A DNA stretch of 64,000 nucleotides. Origin: Alphaproteobacteria bacterium AO1-B (GTDB lineage: Bacteria; Pseudomonadota; Alphaproteobacteria; Rhizobiales; Stappiaceae). The stretch's first letter is position 1; each line of letters begins with the position of its first letter. Position numbers and translations under genes: made by a program. The notes beneath the pieces are model-generated. The model saw only the letters and a program-made list of their open reading frames with translations. It ran no database searches and was not told the DNA's origin. Of this stretch, positions 7,540 to 17,000 are shown piece by piece. The stretch covers positions 124,001 to 188,000 of the forward strand of contig MLAX01000002.1 of assembly GCA_001890945.1 (NCBI GenBank). The letters are read 5' to 3'.

Positions 7540-8265
7540 CTACAAAGACCGGGCACAGCGAAAGCCGATATAGACCACCGCTGTGCCAGCCGGTTTTGTT
7601 GCGATGTGATCCCGATGCATTTGCCGCGGCCCATACCACCAAGAGCCGCCGCGCGTGGTTTTTTGACCGCCCGCGCCATTGTCGGTCCACTCCCAGACGT
7701 TTGCTCCCATATCGTAGAGACCGTTGACACCGGGCCGTGTTGTTCCGGCTGGAGCATGGCCGGTGCCACGGCGCAATACAGCACTGACGTCAATAGCTGG
7801 TGAGGCGCCGCAACCCTCAAGACAGTTGGCGCCTTCCGGGGTCTTTCCGGTCGGGTAGGGGTATGTCACACCCGGTTCGAAGGGCGCGGGCGGTGAAATC
7901 CGGCGCTCCGTGTAGGCTGCTTCGACCCACTCCGCATCAGTCGGAAGACGTTTTCCGCGCCAGGCGCAATAAGCTGATGCCTCCTCGAAGGTCACGTGCA
8001 CGGCGGGCTCCGTATACAACGCAGGAAGGCCGAAGGGCGTTCGCCATGTCCAGCCAGGTTTTTGAACCCAGCCGGATTCATACACTTCACCGCCGCCCGC
8101 GATTTCCGCCGACGTCGTTGTGTTTGTGGCATCAATGAACTCGCGGAAGGCGCCGATTGTGACCTCGGTCCTGTCTATTTCAAAGCTGCCGATATTGACC
8201 ATCTCTTCAGCGTTCGCGTTGCCAGCGAAAGCGAGCATAAGAAACAGACACGTCAAACTTCGCAT
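7540..8265 (-). CDS. Secreted formylglycine-generating enzyme-like (SUMF1 domain) protein
   Basis: 241 aa with signal peptide (cut after NANA). The FGE-sulfatase fold is shown by the ordered motifs EIDRTEVTIGAF, VTFEEASAYCAWRGKRLPT (Asp/Glu-rich entry, RLPT), EWVEAAY, GLYDMGANVWEWTDNG, RGGSWW and GFRCARSL at the C-terminus. Only one Cys remains in the final motif, so sulfatase-activating activity is doubtful; many bacterial members are non-catalytic or act as other oxidases. ATG 8265 is preferred over a GTG two codons upstream. Periplasmic location inferred. Confidence 0.85.
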   Translation of the reverse strand: MRSLTCLFLMLAFAGNANAEEMVNIGSFEIDRTEVTIGAFREFIDATNTTTSAEIAGGGEVYESGWVQKPGWTWRTPFGLPALYTEPAVHVTFEEASAYCAWRGKRLPTDAEWVEAAYTERRISPPAPFEPGVTYPYPTGKTPEGANCLEGCGASPAIDVSAVLRRGTGHAPAGTTRPGVNGLYDMGANVWEWTDNGAGGQKTTRGGSWWYGPRQMHRDHIATKPAGTAVVYIGFRCARSL

Positions 8266-8435
8266 GAGCACTTTCTTTGTCTACTCTGGTATGCTCTGAG
8301 AGGTGGCTGGGCGGTTATGTGCGACGGGCTTCCCGCCGAAGCCGCGTACAGCACCGCTTTTGGAATGTTCACTCGGATCGAGCCGTCGTCCGGAACTGAG
8401 CGGTTTGGTGGCCGCGCAGGATTAAATAGACGCCC

Positions 8436-9167
8436 TTAGAGCTGTTCACTCAAGAAGGTCGAGAAGGCATCCCAGCTCGCGGTGTCCGCCCGTTCCTGGT
8501 AACGGTTCGAGCCGAAGACTGTGAAGGCATGGGGCGCGCCAGAGTATACTTCTATGGAGTATGGCGTGCCGACGGTTTCCAGCTCTTTGGCGAGCGTTGC
8601 AACATCATCCAGCGTGATTGATGTGTCGGCGCCACCGTGCAAAACCAACAGCGGTGGTTCATCGCCGGTCCAGGATTGACCCTCTGGTGTGGACAGACCG
8701 CCATGGAAGCTGGCATAGCCGGTCGCCATGCCGGACATGTCGCTGCGGGCCATTTCAAGGGCGACCGCACCACCAAAGCAGTACCCCATAACAACCATTT
8801 GGGTGTCACCTGCCAGTTGTTTAGCCTGATCAACACCTGCTTGGATCAGGGACCTCATGCGATCGCGGTCCTGATACAGGGCACCGGTTGCAGCCCGGCG
8901 ATGGTCAACTGTTTCGGTTGGTGTGTCGTTGCCGAACATATCAAGGGCGAAGGCGTTGTACCCCATGTCCGCAAGCATATCCGCCCGTTTGCGTTCGTAA
9001 TCGGTCATGCCGTCCCAGTCATGAACGATCAGAACAAGGCCTTTCGGGTCCTCAGCCTTGGCAAAGTATCCGGTGAAGGCTTCTCCGGAGACGTTATAGG
9101 CAACGTCTTCGGCAAGGGCTGGGCCGGTCAGCATCATCGCAGCCAGGAGCGGTATCGTGAAACGCAT
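8436..9167 (-). CDS. Exported dienelactone hydrolase-family protein
   Basis: 243 aa with a signal peptide (cleavage after PALA) and an alpha/beta-hydrolase of the dienelactone hydrolase type. The nucleophile elbow MGYCFGG carries Cys instead of Ser, as is usual in DLH; the acid is within VLHGGADTS and the His in GAPHAF. Most DLH are cytosolic, so a secreted form probably acts on an esterified or lactone substrate in the periplasm. ATG 9167 has AAGGTGGGA upstream. The region 9168-9431 upstream holds no other gene that I can see. Confidence 0.85.
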   Translation of the reverse strand: MRFTIPLLAAMMLTGPALAEDVAYNVSGEAFTGYFAKAEDPKGLVLIVHDWDGMTDYERKRADMLADMGYNAFALDMFGNDTPTETVDHRRAATGALYQDRDRMRSLIQAGVDQAKQLAGDTQMVVMGYCFGGAVALEMARSDMSGMATGYASFHGGLSTPEGQSWTGDEPPLLVLHGGADTSITLDDVATLAKELETVGTPYSIEVYSGAPHAFTVFGSNRYQERADTASWDAFSTFLSEQL

Positions 9168-9431
9168 ATCAAATCCCACCTTATATCGAGTCGTTAACTT
9201 GATCTGCGGCCTCCGCCGCTGACCAAACGTCAGATAGGACAGGTGGGCTCTATGGCAATCTCGTGTGGGTTTGCGCTAGTGTGACTGCGCATGAGGTACG
9301 CCAAATGACGTGAAGCCATTTGATTACGGCGCCGCAGCGTTATATCCCGACTGCGGAAATTCATTCTTGAACCACAGCCTCCGACAGAAAGCTCAAACGG
9401 CAGTGTTGGGTGGCATTGCCTGCGAAGTCTT

Positions 9432-9992
9432 ATGGACGAAAAGCTTTCCCTGAACTATCGAACCGCGCTTCCAGATGCCTTGCGCGTGCTTTTGGAGGAC
9501 TATCCACGCACCGGATGGACGCAAGAAGCTGGGTACAACGGTTTGATCCAGTTCTGGCTCGAACGGCACATGATGTTCCGCGATCTTCTCGCGCGCCTGA
9601 ATTCCCTGTGTGAGCATCGGCTAGACAAAGTGATTGCGCCAGAGGTCTTCGCATCAAACCTTGCCCAATACGGATCCCTGCTGGTTTCTGAGTTACATGG
9701 GCACCACACGATCGAAGATCACCACTATTTTCCAGTGCTTGTGTCTAAAGACAATCGGCTTGCTCAAGGGTTTGAGTTGCTGGACTCCGATCACCATTTG
9801 CTGGACACCCATCTGCAAGGGTTTGTTGATCAGGCCAACGCCGTCTTGTCTCAGTCGAATGAAGAAACAAACGCTGTCTCTGCTTTCCATGAAACAGTCG
9901 AGCGACTGTCCGAAAAACTGGATCGCCACTTGATAGATGAGGAAGAGCTCGTTGTGCCGGTCCTGCTAAAGTACGGCGCGCATGGTTTGTGA
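9432..9992 (+). CDS. Hemerythrin/HHE domain protein
   Basis: 186 aa. The His/Glu pattern of the hemerythrin-like four-helix bundle is present: ERHMMFRDLLARL, LHGHHTIEDHHYFPVL, LDSDHHLLDTHL, and RHLIDEEELVVPVL with the final His-x-x-x-Glu-Glu. These would bind a di-iron centre. Such proteins sense or store O2/NO or protect against iron stress. Single gene on the plus strand between minus-strand genes. Confidence 0.85.
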   Translation: MDEKLSLNYRTALPDALRVLLEDYPRTGWTQEAGYNGLIQFWLERHMMFRDLLARLNSLCEHRLDKVIAPEVFASNLAQYGSLLVSELHGHHTIEDHHYFPVLVSKDNRLAQGFELLDSDHHLLDTHLQGFVDQANAVLSQSNEETNAVSAFHETVERLSEKLDRHLIDEEELVVPVLLKYGAHGL

Positions 9993-10019
9993 GTTGCCAG
10001 CAGCTGTTCCTACGCATCG

Positions 10020-10304
10020 TCATTTGTAATGCGCGCGCCGGTCGGAGAACTTGCGAACCCGTTTGCGCCAGGCCCGGTAGCTGGAGGGTTTCAAGCGATC
10101 CCGCATTAGCGCTTTGACCTGCTGTTCATGAAGCCCGTATTCCAGTTCAATCTCTGCAAAGCTGATGTGATCGGAAAGGGCCATCTCGATCACCTCACTG
10201 GCATGTTCTTCAGACAGCTGGGAGGGATCCGTCAGCTTTTTGCGTCGAGTTGAAGACTTGGTTTTGATTGGCAGCCTGTCTTGTTCAGCGTTACTCGACC
10301 TCAA
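10020..10304 (-). CDS. DUF2805 (TIGR03643) family protein
   Basis: 94 aa if it starts at the TTG at 10304, which has ACGAGG 6 nt upstream and lies inside the end of the SOUL gene (14-bp overlap), implying translational coupling. The conserved part is residues 30-94: EVIEMALSDHISFAEIELEY, then QQVKALMRDRLKPSSYRAWR, then a basic C-terminus, as in TIGR03643 proteins. These often accompany cryptochrome/photolyase genes in marine bacteria; role unknown, probably nucleic-acid binding given the helix-turn-helix-like layout. Longer upstream frames overlap SOUL and are not supported. Confidence 0.75.
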   Translation of the reverse strand: MRSSNAEQDRLPIKTKSSTRRKKLTDPSQLSEEHASEVIEMALSDHISFAEIELEYGLHEQQVKALMRDRLKPSSYRAWRKRVRKFSDRRAHYK

Positions 10305-10872
10305 TTTGAACCTCGTTATATCTATTGGCCGGGAGCACAGACGGTGCATCATAAAATGCGAAGGAGACCGGGCCGGTTGTTGTAAAACCGTTCTCTGTGA
10401 GACTGGCAAGCAAATGCATCGCCTCATCCGCGAAATTCTCATCCGACCAGCGGCCGGAGAAACTGCGAACCGCTACCTTTCGTTCGCCAAGCGTCGTTGC
10501 TTCAATGCGTGTATTGACCGGCTCTGTTGCGGAAGCTGCGTCGACACCGTCAGGCAAAAAGAAAAACATCTCCCAGTCACCATCCATCAGATCGCTTGTC
10601 GCGCCTGATCGCGGAGATACGTTGTTTGAACCACACGCCCGCTGCAAAACCGGCGCGGTCATGTCGTAGTGAACCCGGTCTTCGTTGTTTCCGGTGATGT
10701 AGCTGTAAAGAGCGTTGAAGCCGCTTCGGGTTGCCGCGCTCCGGCCGTTGCTTTCGATGATCCGGACCGCATCTGCCGAAGGGTAGTGCCGGATCTCGAA
10801 CTGCCTGTGTTCCTGCAAAAGCTCATAAGCGGGCTGCTGAAGTGTCGCCCGATCGTGATTTGCGCGTACCAT
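10291..10872 (-). CDS. SOUL family heme-binding protein
   Basis: 193 aa, matching the SOUL/HBP domain: YELLQEHRQFEIRHYPSADA, AATRSGFNALYSYITGNN, VHYDMTAPVL and EMFFFLPDG, then a C-terminal FYDAPSVLPANRYNEV. The likely start is ATG 10872, whose Shine-Dalgarno GGAG lies within the preceding codons; a start five codons upstream is possible. SOUL proteins bind heme or other tetrapyrroles with low affinity. Upstream and coupled to the DUF2805 gene. Confidence 0.85.
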   Translation of the reverse strand: MVRANHDRATLQQPAYELLQEHRQFEIRHYPSADAVRIIESNGRSAATRSGFNALYSYITGNNEDRVHYDMTAPVLQRACGSNNVSPRSGATSDLMDGDWEMFFFLPDGVDAASATEPVNTRIEATTLGERKVAVRSFSGRWSDENFADEAMHLLASLTENGFTTTGPVSFAFYDAPSVLPANRYNEVQIEVE

Positions 10873-11134
10873 CAAGGTCTCCATCAAAGGTGTTGTAGAG
10901 CCAAATGGCGCATCGGCGAACGAATGCCAGTCCCGTCTGTTCGACCGGATGCGGCATTTTTGACAGATCCACTCAAGAAATGCGGGGTCGGCAAATGAGC
11001 CAACAATTTGTATTGGGATCGATCAGTCCAGCCTTTATGCGCAAATTCCGAAAACAGAATGCTACATTGGCTAGTTTATACGGAAAATGAAAAATCTCAT
11101 CTTCAAAGCAACACGCTGCTCAAGGAGATGATTT

Positions 11135-12121
11135 ATGAAAGCGATGGTTTTAAAGGCTTATGGTGAGACTGCAGAATTTGATGCTGTCCAATTGCCGGAT
11201 CCTGAGGTGAAGCCCGGACAAGTGCTCGTGCGCATTGGCGCGACCAGCGTCAACACAGTTGATACGATGATCAAACAGATGGGGACCGACCTTCCGCTGT
11301 CTCCAGAGTTGCCAGCCCTCTTGGGAATGGACTTTGCCGGCACGGTTGAGGCCGTGGGCGAGGGTGTTGACGGCTTTGGTCCGGGCGATGAGGTTTATGG
11401 CTGCGCTGGCGGGCTGGCCGATTTGCCGGGCGCATTGGCGGAACTGATGGCAGTTGATGCGCGGCTCATTGCCAAGAAACCCCGGTCTTTGACCATGCGC
11501 GAGGCAGCAGCCCTTCCGCTTGTTGGTATCACCGCGTTTGAGGGTCTCACCCGCGCGGGCGTCAAAGCAGGTCAAAAGGTTCTGGTTCATGGTGGCGCTG
11601 GTGGAGTTGGACATGTTGCAGTCCAGCTTGCGAAGCATTTCGGTGCGGAGGTCTATGCGACCGGCTCCAAAGACGCGCAATTGTCTGCGATCAATGGATA
11701 CGGCGCGACAGCCATCAACTATACGTCCGAGCCGGTCGCCGACTATGTGGCGAGATACACGGATGGCCAGGGTTTTGATGTTGTCTTTGACTCCGTCGGC
11801 GGCGCCAATATGGCAAACTCATTCGAGGCAGCAGCGCTGAACGGAAACGTCGCGTCTACAGTGGCGCTGGTCGAGCTTGACTTAAGCGTCGCTCACTTTA
11901 AGGGTTTGTCCCTTCATGTGATTTTTATGCTGATCCCCATGCTGCATGATTTCAAGCGCACAGAGCACGGCGTCATCCTCACCAGACTTGCCGAAATTGT
12001 TGATGCTGGGGCGCTGAAACCGCTTTTGGATACAACAAGTTTTCAGCTTCCGGAAGTTGGGGCGGCCTATGACCGGCTGACAAGCGGGCAGGCGATCGGC
12101 AAGGTCGTCGTAGAACTGTAG
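11135..12121 (+). CDS. Quinone oxidoreductase-like MDR protein (zinc-free alcohol dehydrogenase family)
   Basis: 328 aa. The GroES-like N-terminal half has PALLGMDFAGTVEAVGEGV, and the Rossmann half has VHGGAGGVGHVAVQLAKHFG, typical of NADPH:quinone reductases. The structural and catalytic zinc Cys residues of true alcohol dehydrogenases are absent. AAGGAG precedes the ATG. Likely an NADPH-dependent reductase of quinones or enones in the cytosol; single gene with its own terminator. Confidence 0.85.
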   Translation: MKAMVLKAYGETAEFDAVQLPDPEVKPGQVLVRIGATSVNTVDTMIKQMGTDLPLSPELPALLGMDFAGTVEAVGEGVDGFGPGDEVYGCAGGLADLPGALAELMAVDARLIAKKPRSLTMREAAALPLVGITAFEGLTRAGVKAGQKVLVHGGAGGVGHVAVQLAKHFGAEVYATGSKDAQLSAINGYGATAINYTSEPVADYVARYTDGQGFDVVFDSVGGANMANSFEAAALNGNVASTVALVELDLSVAHFKGLSLHVIFMLIPMLHDFKRTEHGVILTRLAEIVDAGALKPLLDTTSFQLPEVGAAYDRLTSGQAIGKVVVEL

Positions 12122-12183
12122 CCGCAATATAGTTTGAAGGCGGGAAACGAGTTTAACTCGATATTCTGCGCCAATAAATTCGG

Positions 12184-12214
12184 CCGCTCTGACTGTTCAG
12201 TTAGGGCGGTCTTT
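12184..12214 (+). terminator. Rho-independent terminator
   Basis: CCGCTCTGAC (12184-12193) pairs with GTTAGGGCGG (12200-12209), including G-U pairs, around a 6-nt loop and is followed by TCTTT. It ends the oxidoreductase transcript. Confidence 0.6.
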
Positions 12215-12262
12215 GCCAATCAACAAGCTCGAGCAAAGCGTTCGATATCGGACGTGCGCTGA

Positions 12263-12637
12263 TCAAACTGGGTTTTGCGCACCAGCGAAAAAAGTCAGCC
12301 GACCATCGCCATCGAAGATTGGCCTGATGCGCAGCCGGTTCATGAAGGGCGTGCCGTCTTTTCGATAATTCAGAATATCGATTGTAAAGCGCGTTTGGGC
12401 TTTCAAACCCTGGCGGATTGCTTCGATCGCGAAAGGGTTGGTTTCCGGACCTTGAAGGAAACGGCAGTTGCGTCCAACGGCTTCGGCCGATGTGTACCCG
12501 GTCTGGCGTTCGAATTCTTCACTGACAAAGATCATCGGATTGTCAGGAACATTTGGATCGGAGAATACGACGCTCATGTCCTGTTCTTCTGTTTCCAAAA
12601 GAGATCTCAGTTGATCGTCAGTTAGAGAGGTGACCAT
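12263..12637 (-). CDS. Short LOV-domain blue-light photoreceptor
   Basis: 124 aa consisting of one LOV/PAS domain and little else. The flavin-adduct signature GRNCRFLQG is intact (photoactive Cys58), preceded by MIFVSEEFERQTGY and followed by the flavin-contacting NYRKDGTPFMNRLRIRP and FFAGAQ. No effector domain is attached, so it is a short LOV protein like DsLOV of Dinoroseobacter, probably signalling by dimer change to a separate partner. GGAGGA precedes the ATG. Single gene. Confidence 0.9.
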   Translation of the reverse strand: MVTSLTDDQLRSLLETEEQDMSVVFSDPNVPDNPMIFVSEEFERQTGYTSAEAVGRNCRFLQGPETNPFAIEAIRQGLKAQTRFTIDILNYRKDGTPFMNRLRIRPIFDGDGRLTFFAGAQNPV

Positions 12638-12831
12638 GGCGCTTTCCTCCGAGTTTTATCTTGCGGCATGACCATAGAAGATCTCATCGGCGCGCCATAT
12701 TCAACAAAAGCGCAAGCTGAATTCCCAGGGCCTCGCTGATGCCGTCCGCCTTGTCGCCTGGATGTCTTGCTCTATCTGGCTGGCGACTGACGCCAAAGGC
12801 AACTTACCTCCATTTCTGACGGAAGCTTTGC

Positions 12832-13191
12832 ATGGCAAAGAACATTCTTGGCGATCTTCTCGAGAGCTGTTGTACCGACCCGATGACCGGATATCTTCGG
12901 GATGGGTTCTGTGTAACGCATGATCAAGACCGAGGGAGCCATGTTATCTGCGCTGTGGTGACGGAAGAATTTTTATCCTTCACCAAGGCACGCGGGAACG
13001 ATCTACAAACGCCCATTCCAGCCTTCGGTTTTCCCGGGCTTAAGCCGGGAGATGGCTGGTGCCTATGCGCCCTTCGCTGGAAGGAAGCGCATGAAGCGGG
13101 GGCGGCGCCAAAAATCAAAGCTCGTGCAACTCATGAAAGTGCTCTTAGTTTCGTACCGAAGGATGTGTTGCTTGCCTATCGGATTGATTGA
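12832..13191 (+). CDS. DUF2237 family protein
   Basis: 119 aa with the family landmarks LESCCTDPMTGYLRDG, SHVICAVVTEEFLSF, FGFPGLKPGDGWCLC and RWKEA. Five Cys include a conserved Cys-Cys pair, and the family is widespread but uncharacterised as far as I know. No signal peptide; cytosolic. Confidence 0.85.
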   Translation: MAKNILGDLLESCCTDPMTGYLRDGFCVTHDQDRGSHVICAVVTEEFLSFTKARGNDLQTPIPAFGFPGLKPGDGWCLCALRWKEAHEAGAAPKIKARATHESALSFVPKDVLLAYRID

Positions 13192-13314
13192 TGTGCGCTG
13201 CGATGAAGCAGGTGCAAGCTCTGCTTTGAACCGCTTTGGCGAAAAACATCACCGGCTGTCCGGCTCCTGCTTCAGGCAAAATTCACGTGGCTGCTCTTTG
13301 CCTCGGAGGACATC

Positions 13315-13770
13315 ATGAACGGTTTGCAACTCAGTTTCGGCAGTTCATGGCTCTGGGGCTTGGTCGCGCTTGTTGTGGTGTTATGCGGATTGGGGGCGGC
13401 CCTGTTTTTCCGCTTTCTGCCCGTGACCAGGGCGGATGTTCCTGCGGTGACAACGCGGTCCGCCGTTGGAGACGCGGAACTCGCCGGTGGGTTTTATGCG
13501 GTCCGCCGGCTTGAGGCCGTCAACCTCTCGGCACTGGAACATCAGATTGCTCAGACCGCCCGCACACAACGTGTGTCAGGTTCACTGGATAATTTGCCGC
13601 TCGTATTCGTCCATCGCTCGAAGGTGTGGGGGTTTCCGGATGTCACGCAGGTCTGGGTGGAGGGCGATTTCGTCCACATCTACTCGCACCTTGTTTATGG
13701 TGGCTCTGATCTTGGTGTGAACCAGGACCGGATGGTTGACTGGTTTGCAGCTCTTGGCATTCAGCCTTAG
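13315..13770 (+). CDS. DUF1499 family membrane-anchored protein
   Basis: 151 aa. One N-terminal transmembrane helix (about residues 12-32) is followed by a DUF1499 domain with LVFVHRSKVWGFPDVTQVWV and HIYSHLVYGGSDLGVNQDR, the usual ending of this family. The soluble part probably faces the periplasm. Function unknown. The 294 bp after it (13771-14064) hold no gene that I can support. Confidence 0.8.
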   Translation: MNGLQLSFGSSWLWGLVALVVVLCGLGAALFFRFLPVTRADVPAVTTRSAVGDAELAGGFYAVRRLEAVNLSALEHQIAQTARTQRVSGSLDNLPLVFVHRSKVWGFPDVTQVWVEGDFVHIYSHLVYGGSDLGVNQDRMVDWFAALGIQP

Positions 13771-14064
13771 AGGTCGCGCACGGCCAAATTCTGAATTGTT
13801 GTAGACGTCGCTTCGGCGCACCCGCTTTTGGTTTTAGCGCTGAAAAGCACCGACCAAAGCCGACGATTTGAGCTAGCAAGGTTTGAAGACCATTGTCATT
13901 ATTTGCAGTTGAACAAGTCGCACGTTAGAGCTCAAGAAAATTTCTTTGTTTATTGCGCTGAATTTACAGGCTTGTGTTCGTGTTTTCTTTAGTCTTTGCT
14001 CATGAATATGACTGTTGGGGCGTTGTTTTGCCTTAGAGGAATTTGCACGTGTGATCTGATGTGA

Positions 14065-17000
14065 GTGCCAATGAAGCAACCTGCTCAGTTTGACGAGAAG
14101 TCCCGCTTTGAAGCTCCGGAATACGATCTCCTGCGTGCCGCATATGAAAATCTGCCGCAACCTGCTTGGGTTTTCGACAGAGCTGGCCGGTATGTCTTCC
14201 AAAACAAACTTGATCGAGAAGCCTTTGGAAACCTGATCGGCAAACGGGCCGACGAAACACGCATGCCCAAGGAGCAGGTCGAGCTTTGGGCCACGATGCA
14301 CAAAAACGTATTGGCGGGGGAAACGGTCCATTGCATGACCGAAACTGAGACCCGCCATGGCCGTATCATGTCTGAAACGACCTTGGTGCCGCTCATAATA
14401 GGCGGCCGCATCGTCGGCGGGATTGGTGTTGCGACAGACAAGACTGCGCTTGTGGCGGCAGAACGGCAAAAAGCTGCGGCACAAGCGCGTCTGGAAACTC
14501 TTTTGGCCTTATCGTCCGATTGGTTGTGGGAAGCAGATGCAGAACATCGACTGACGCGCATCCAGGGCGATGATGGCTTGATGGTCAAGCAATTCCCGGA
14601 CTGGACCGGCAGCAAGCTCTGGGAAATTATAGAAGACAAAGCGGACCTCGACGGCAACCCGGCCAAATTGCGTGATGTCTTGACCAACCGGCAAGCCATT
14701 GAGGGCTTTATCTGTGAGCTCCGAGGGCGTGATGGATCTGCGTCTCATTTCGAGGTCCACGGTGAACCGCGTTACGATTCCAAGGGCAATTTTCTAGGTC
14801 ATTGGGGCGTTGCGCGCGATGTTACGCGCCGGGAAGCTCTGACCCGGCGTCTCAAATTTGCCGACCAGATCATTAATGCTACCCGAACACCCGTTGTCAT
14901 CGGAGACGCCGATGGCGCAATTGAATGGGTGAATCCAGCTTTCGAAGAGTTGACTGGGTATAGTTTGGCCGAGGTCTCAGGACGCAAGCCTGGCCATTTC
15001 TTGCGTTGTAGGGAAACGGATCCCAAGACGGCTGCGCGACTGACCGCCGCCATAAATGCCGGGGAGCCGGTGCGTGAAACAATTCTCAATCAGTCAAAGA
15101 CCGGCCGAAAATATTGGCTGGATTTGGAAATCCGCCCGCTTCGGAATGAAGTCGGTGATGTAACCGGTTTTATGGCTATCGAGGGGGATGTCACTGATCT
15201 CGTAGAGAGCCGGCAACGGTTGCAGGCAATTGTCGACAACGTTACGGCGGGTGTGGTCCTTCATGGTCAAAACGGCGAAATTATTGCCGCCAATCCGGAG
15301 GCTTGCCGTCTTCTTCATATGAGCGAAGCGCAAATGCGCGGTCAGGAAATCATGGATCCGACTTGGGGCACGATTTTTCCTGACGGCCGTCCAATGACTG
15401 GAGAAGAAATGCCGTCGACCGTTGCGCTGCGCACCGGCGAGCCGGTCATGAACCAGATTGTTGGGGTTAAACGTCCGGATGGCGGGGTGCAATGGCTGAG
15501 GGTGAATGCGAGGCCCACACGATCTACGCCGACAGGAGAGCAAGAAGTGGTGGCCAGTTTTGTGGACATCACAGCTGAGGAAAACCATAAGCGCGAGCTT
15601 GAAGAGGCGAGGACACTCCTGAGGGATGTGATTGAAACAATACCAGACGCTGTTGTTGCATTTGATAGCAACGACCGCTTGATCATGTGTAATCAAGCTT
15701 ACCGTTCCAACTATGCCGATACGGCGCCTGCCATTGAGGACGGGGTTACGTTCCGCGAGATGTTGATGCATGGGCTTGACATAGGCCTTTATGCGGATGC
15801 CGGAGATACTCCAGAAAAACAGGAACGCTGGTTAAAGCGGCGCTTGGAGTCGTATCGAAATCCCAAGTCCATCTTGGTGGAAAAACTCACCGATGGTCGA
15901 TGGGTTCAAATTCGTGAACGGGTTTCAGACAGGGGTGTCAGCGTTGGTGTGCGCACGGATGTAACATCTCTGAAAAGGGCGGAAGAAGAGATCCGCCGAA
16001 TTGCCGATACGGATTCGCTGACGGGCGCAGCCAACCGGAACGTCATGATCCGGGAGCTTTCCAAAATAGCGGAAAGAGCAAAGGCGGCATCAGAGAGCGC
16101 GCTGTTCGGGATCGTGGACCTGGATCAGTTCAAATCCGTCAATGATACACTGGGGCATGATGCTGGTGATCTTCTGCTGCAGGAAACCGTTGCCCGTCTG
16201 GAACGGTTTGTTGACCAGGCCGGTGGCGGCACGGTCGCGCGTCTTGGAGGCGATGAGTTTGCATTTATCGTTCCGGGCCTCGGTGGCCTCGATGGTGGGC
16301 TCTCCGATATGCCCGGCCTGCATGCTGCGCTCTGCCAGCCGGTCCAGTTAGGGTCGCGAACAATCCCTTCAACGGTTTCAATGGGTTTGGCACGCGTGCC
16401 GGCCGATGGAGACACATCTACTGAAATCTTCAAGAGTGCAGACCTTGCGCTCTACCAGGCCAAAGCGTCCGGCCGGAACGGATGGCGATGTTATGACGAG
16501 CTCTATAGGCGTAGCCTTGAGCGGCGCCAAGACCTTGCGCAAGGGTTGAAGGCAGCGATCGCGAACGATCAGATTACTGTTGCCTACCAGCCTCAGGTTG
16601 AGGCGGCAACGGGCCGTTTGGTTGGTTTTGAAGCTTTGGCGCGCTGGGCGCAAAACGGAACGCCTGTATCGCCCGCTGAATTCGTGGCCATCGCTGAGGA
16701 TGCGGGCCTCGGTGTTCCCTTGGGCTGCGCCGTGATCAAGGCGGCTTGCCGCGACTTTGCAAAGCTGATCGATGAGGGATTTGATCCTGGCCGGTTGGCG
16801 ATCAATCTATCGACGTCTCAGCTGTGCGATCCGGAATTCCCGGATCGCGTTGCGCGCCAGTTGGACAATCTAAAGGTCCTGCGGGGGCGGCTTGAGTTTG
16901 AAATCACGGAAACGGTGCTTCTGGACCAGCGTTTCGAGGAAATCCATCGGAATTTGGTTCGGCTGCATGAGTTTGGTGTGCTGATCTCGCTTGATGATTT

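Noticed and set aside
10305..10442. Longer version of the DUF2805 protein starting inside the SOUL gene
   Set aside because: The extra N-terminal sequence is not family-like and the region is already coding in another frame; TTG 10304 has a good ribosome site.
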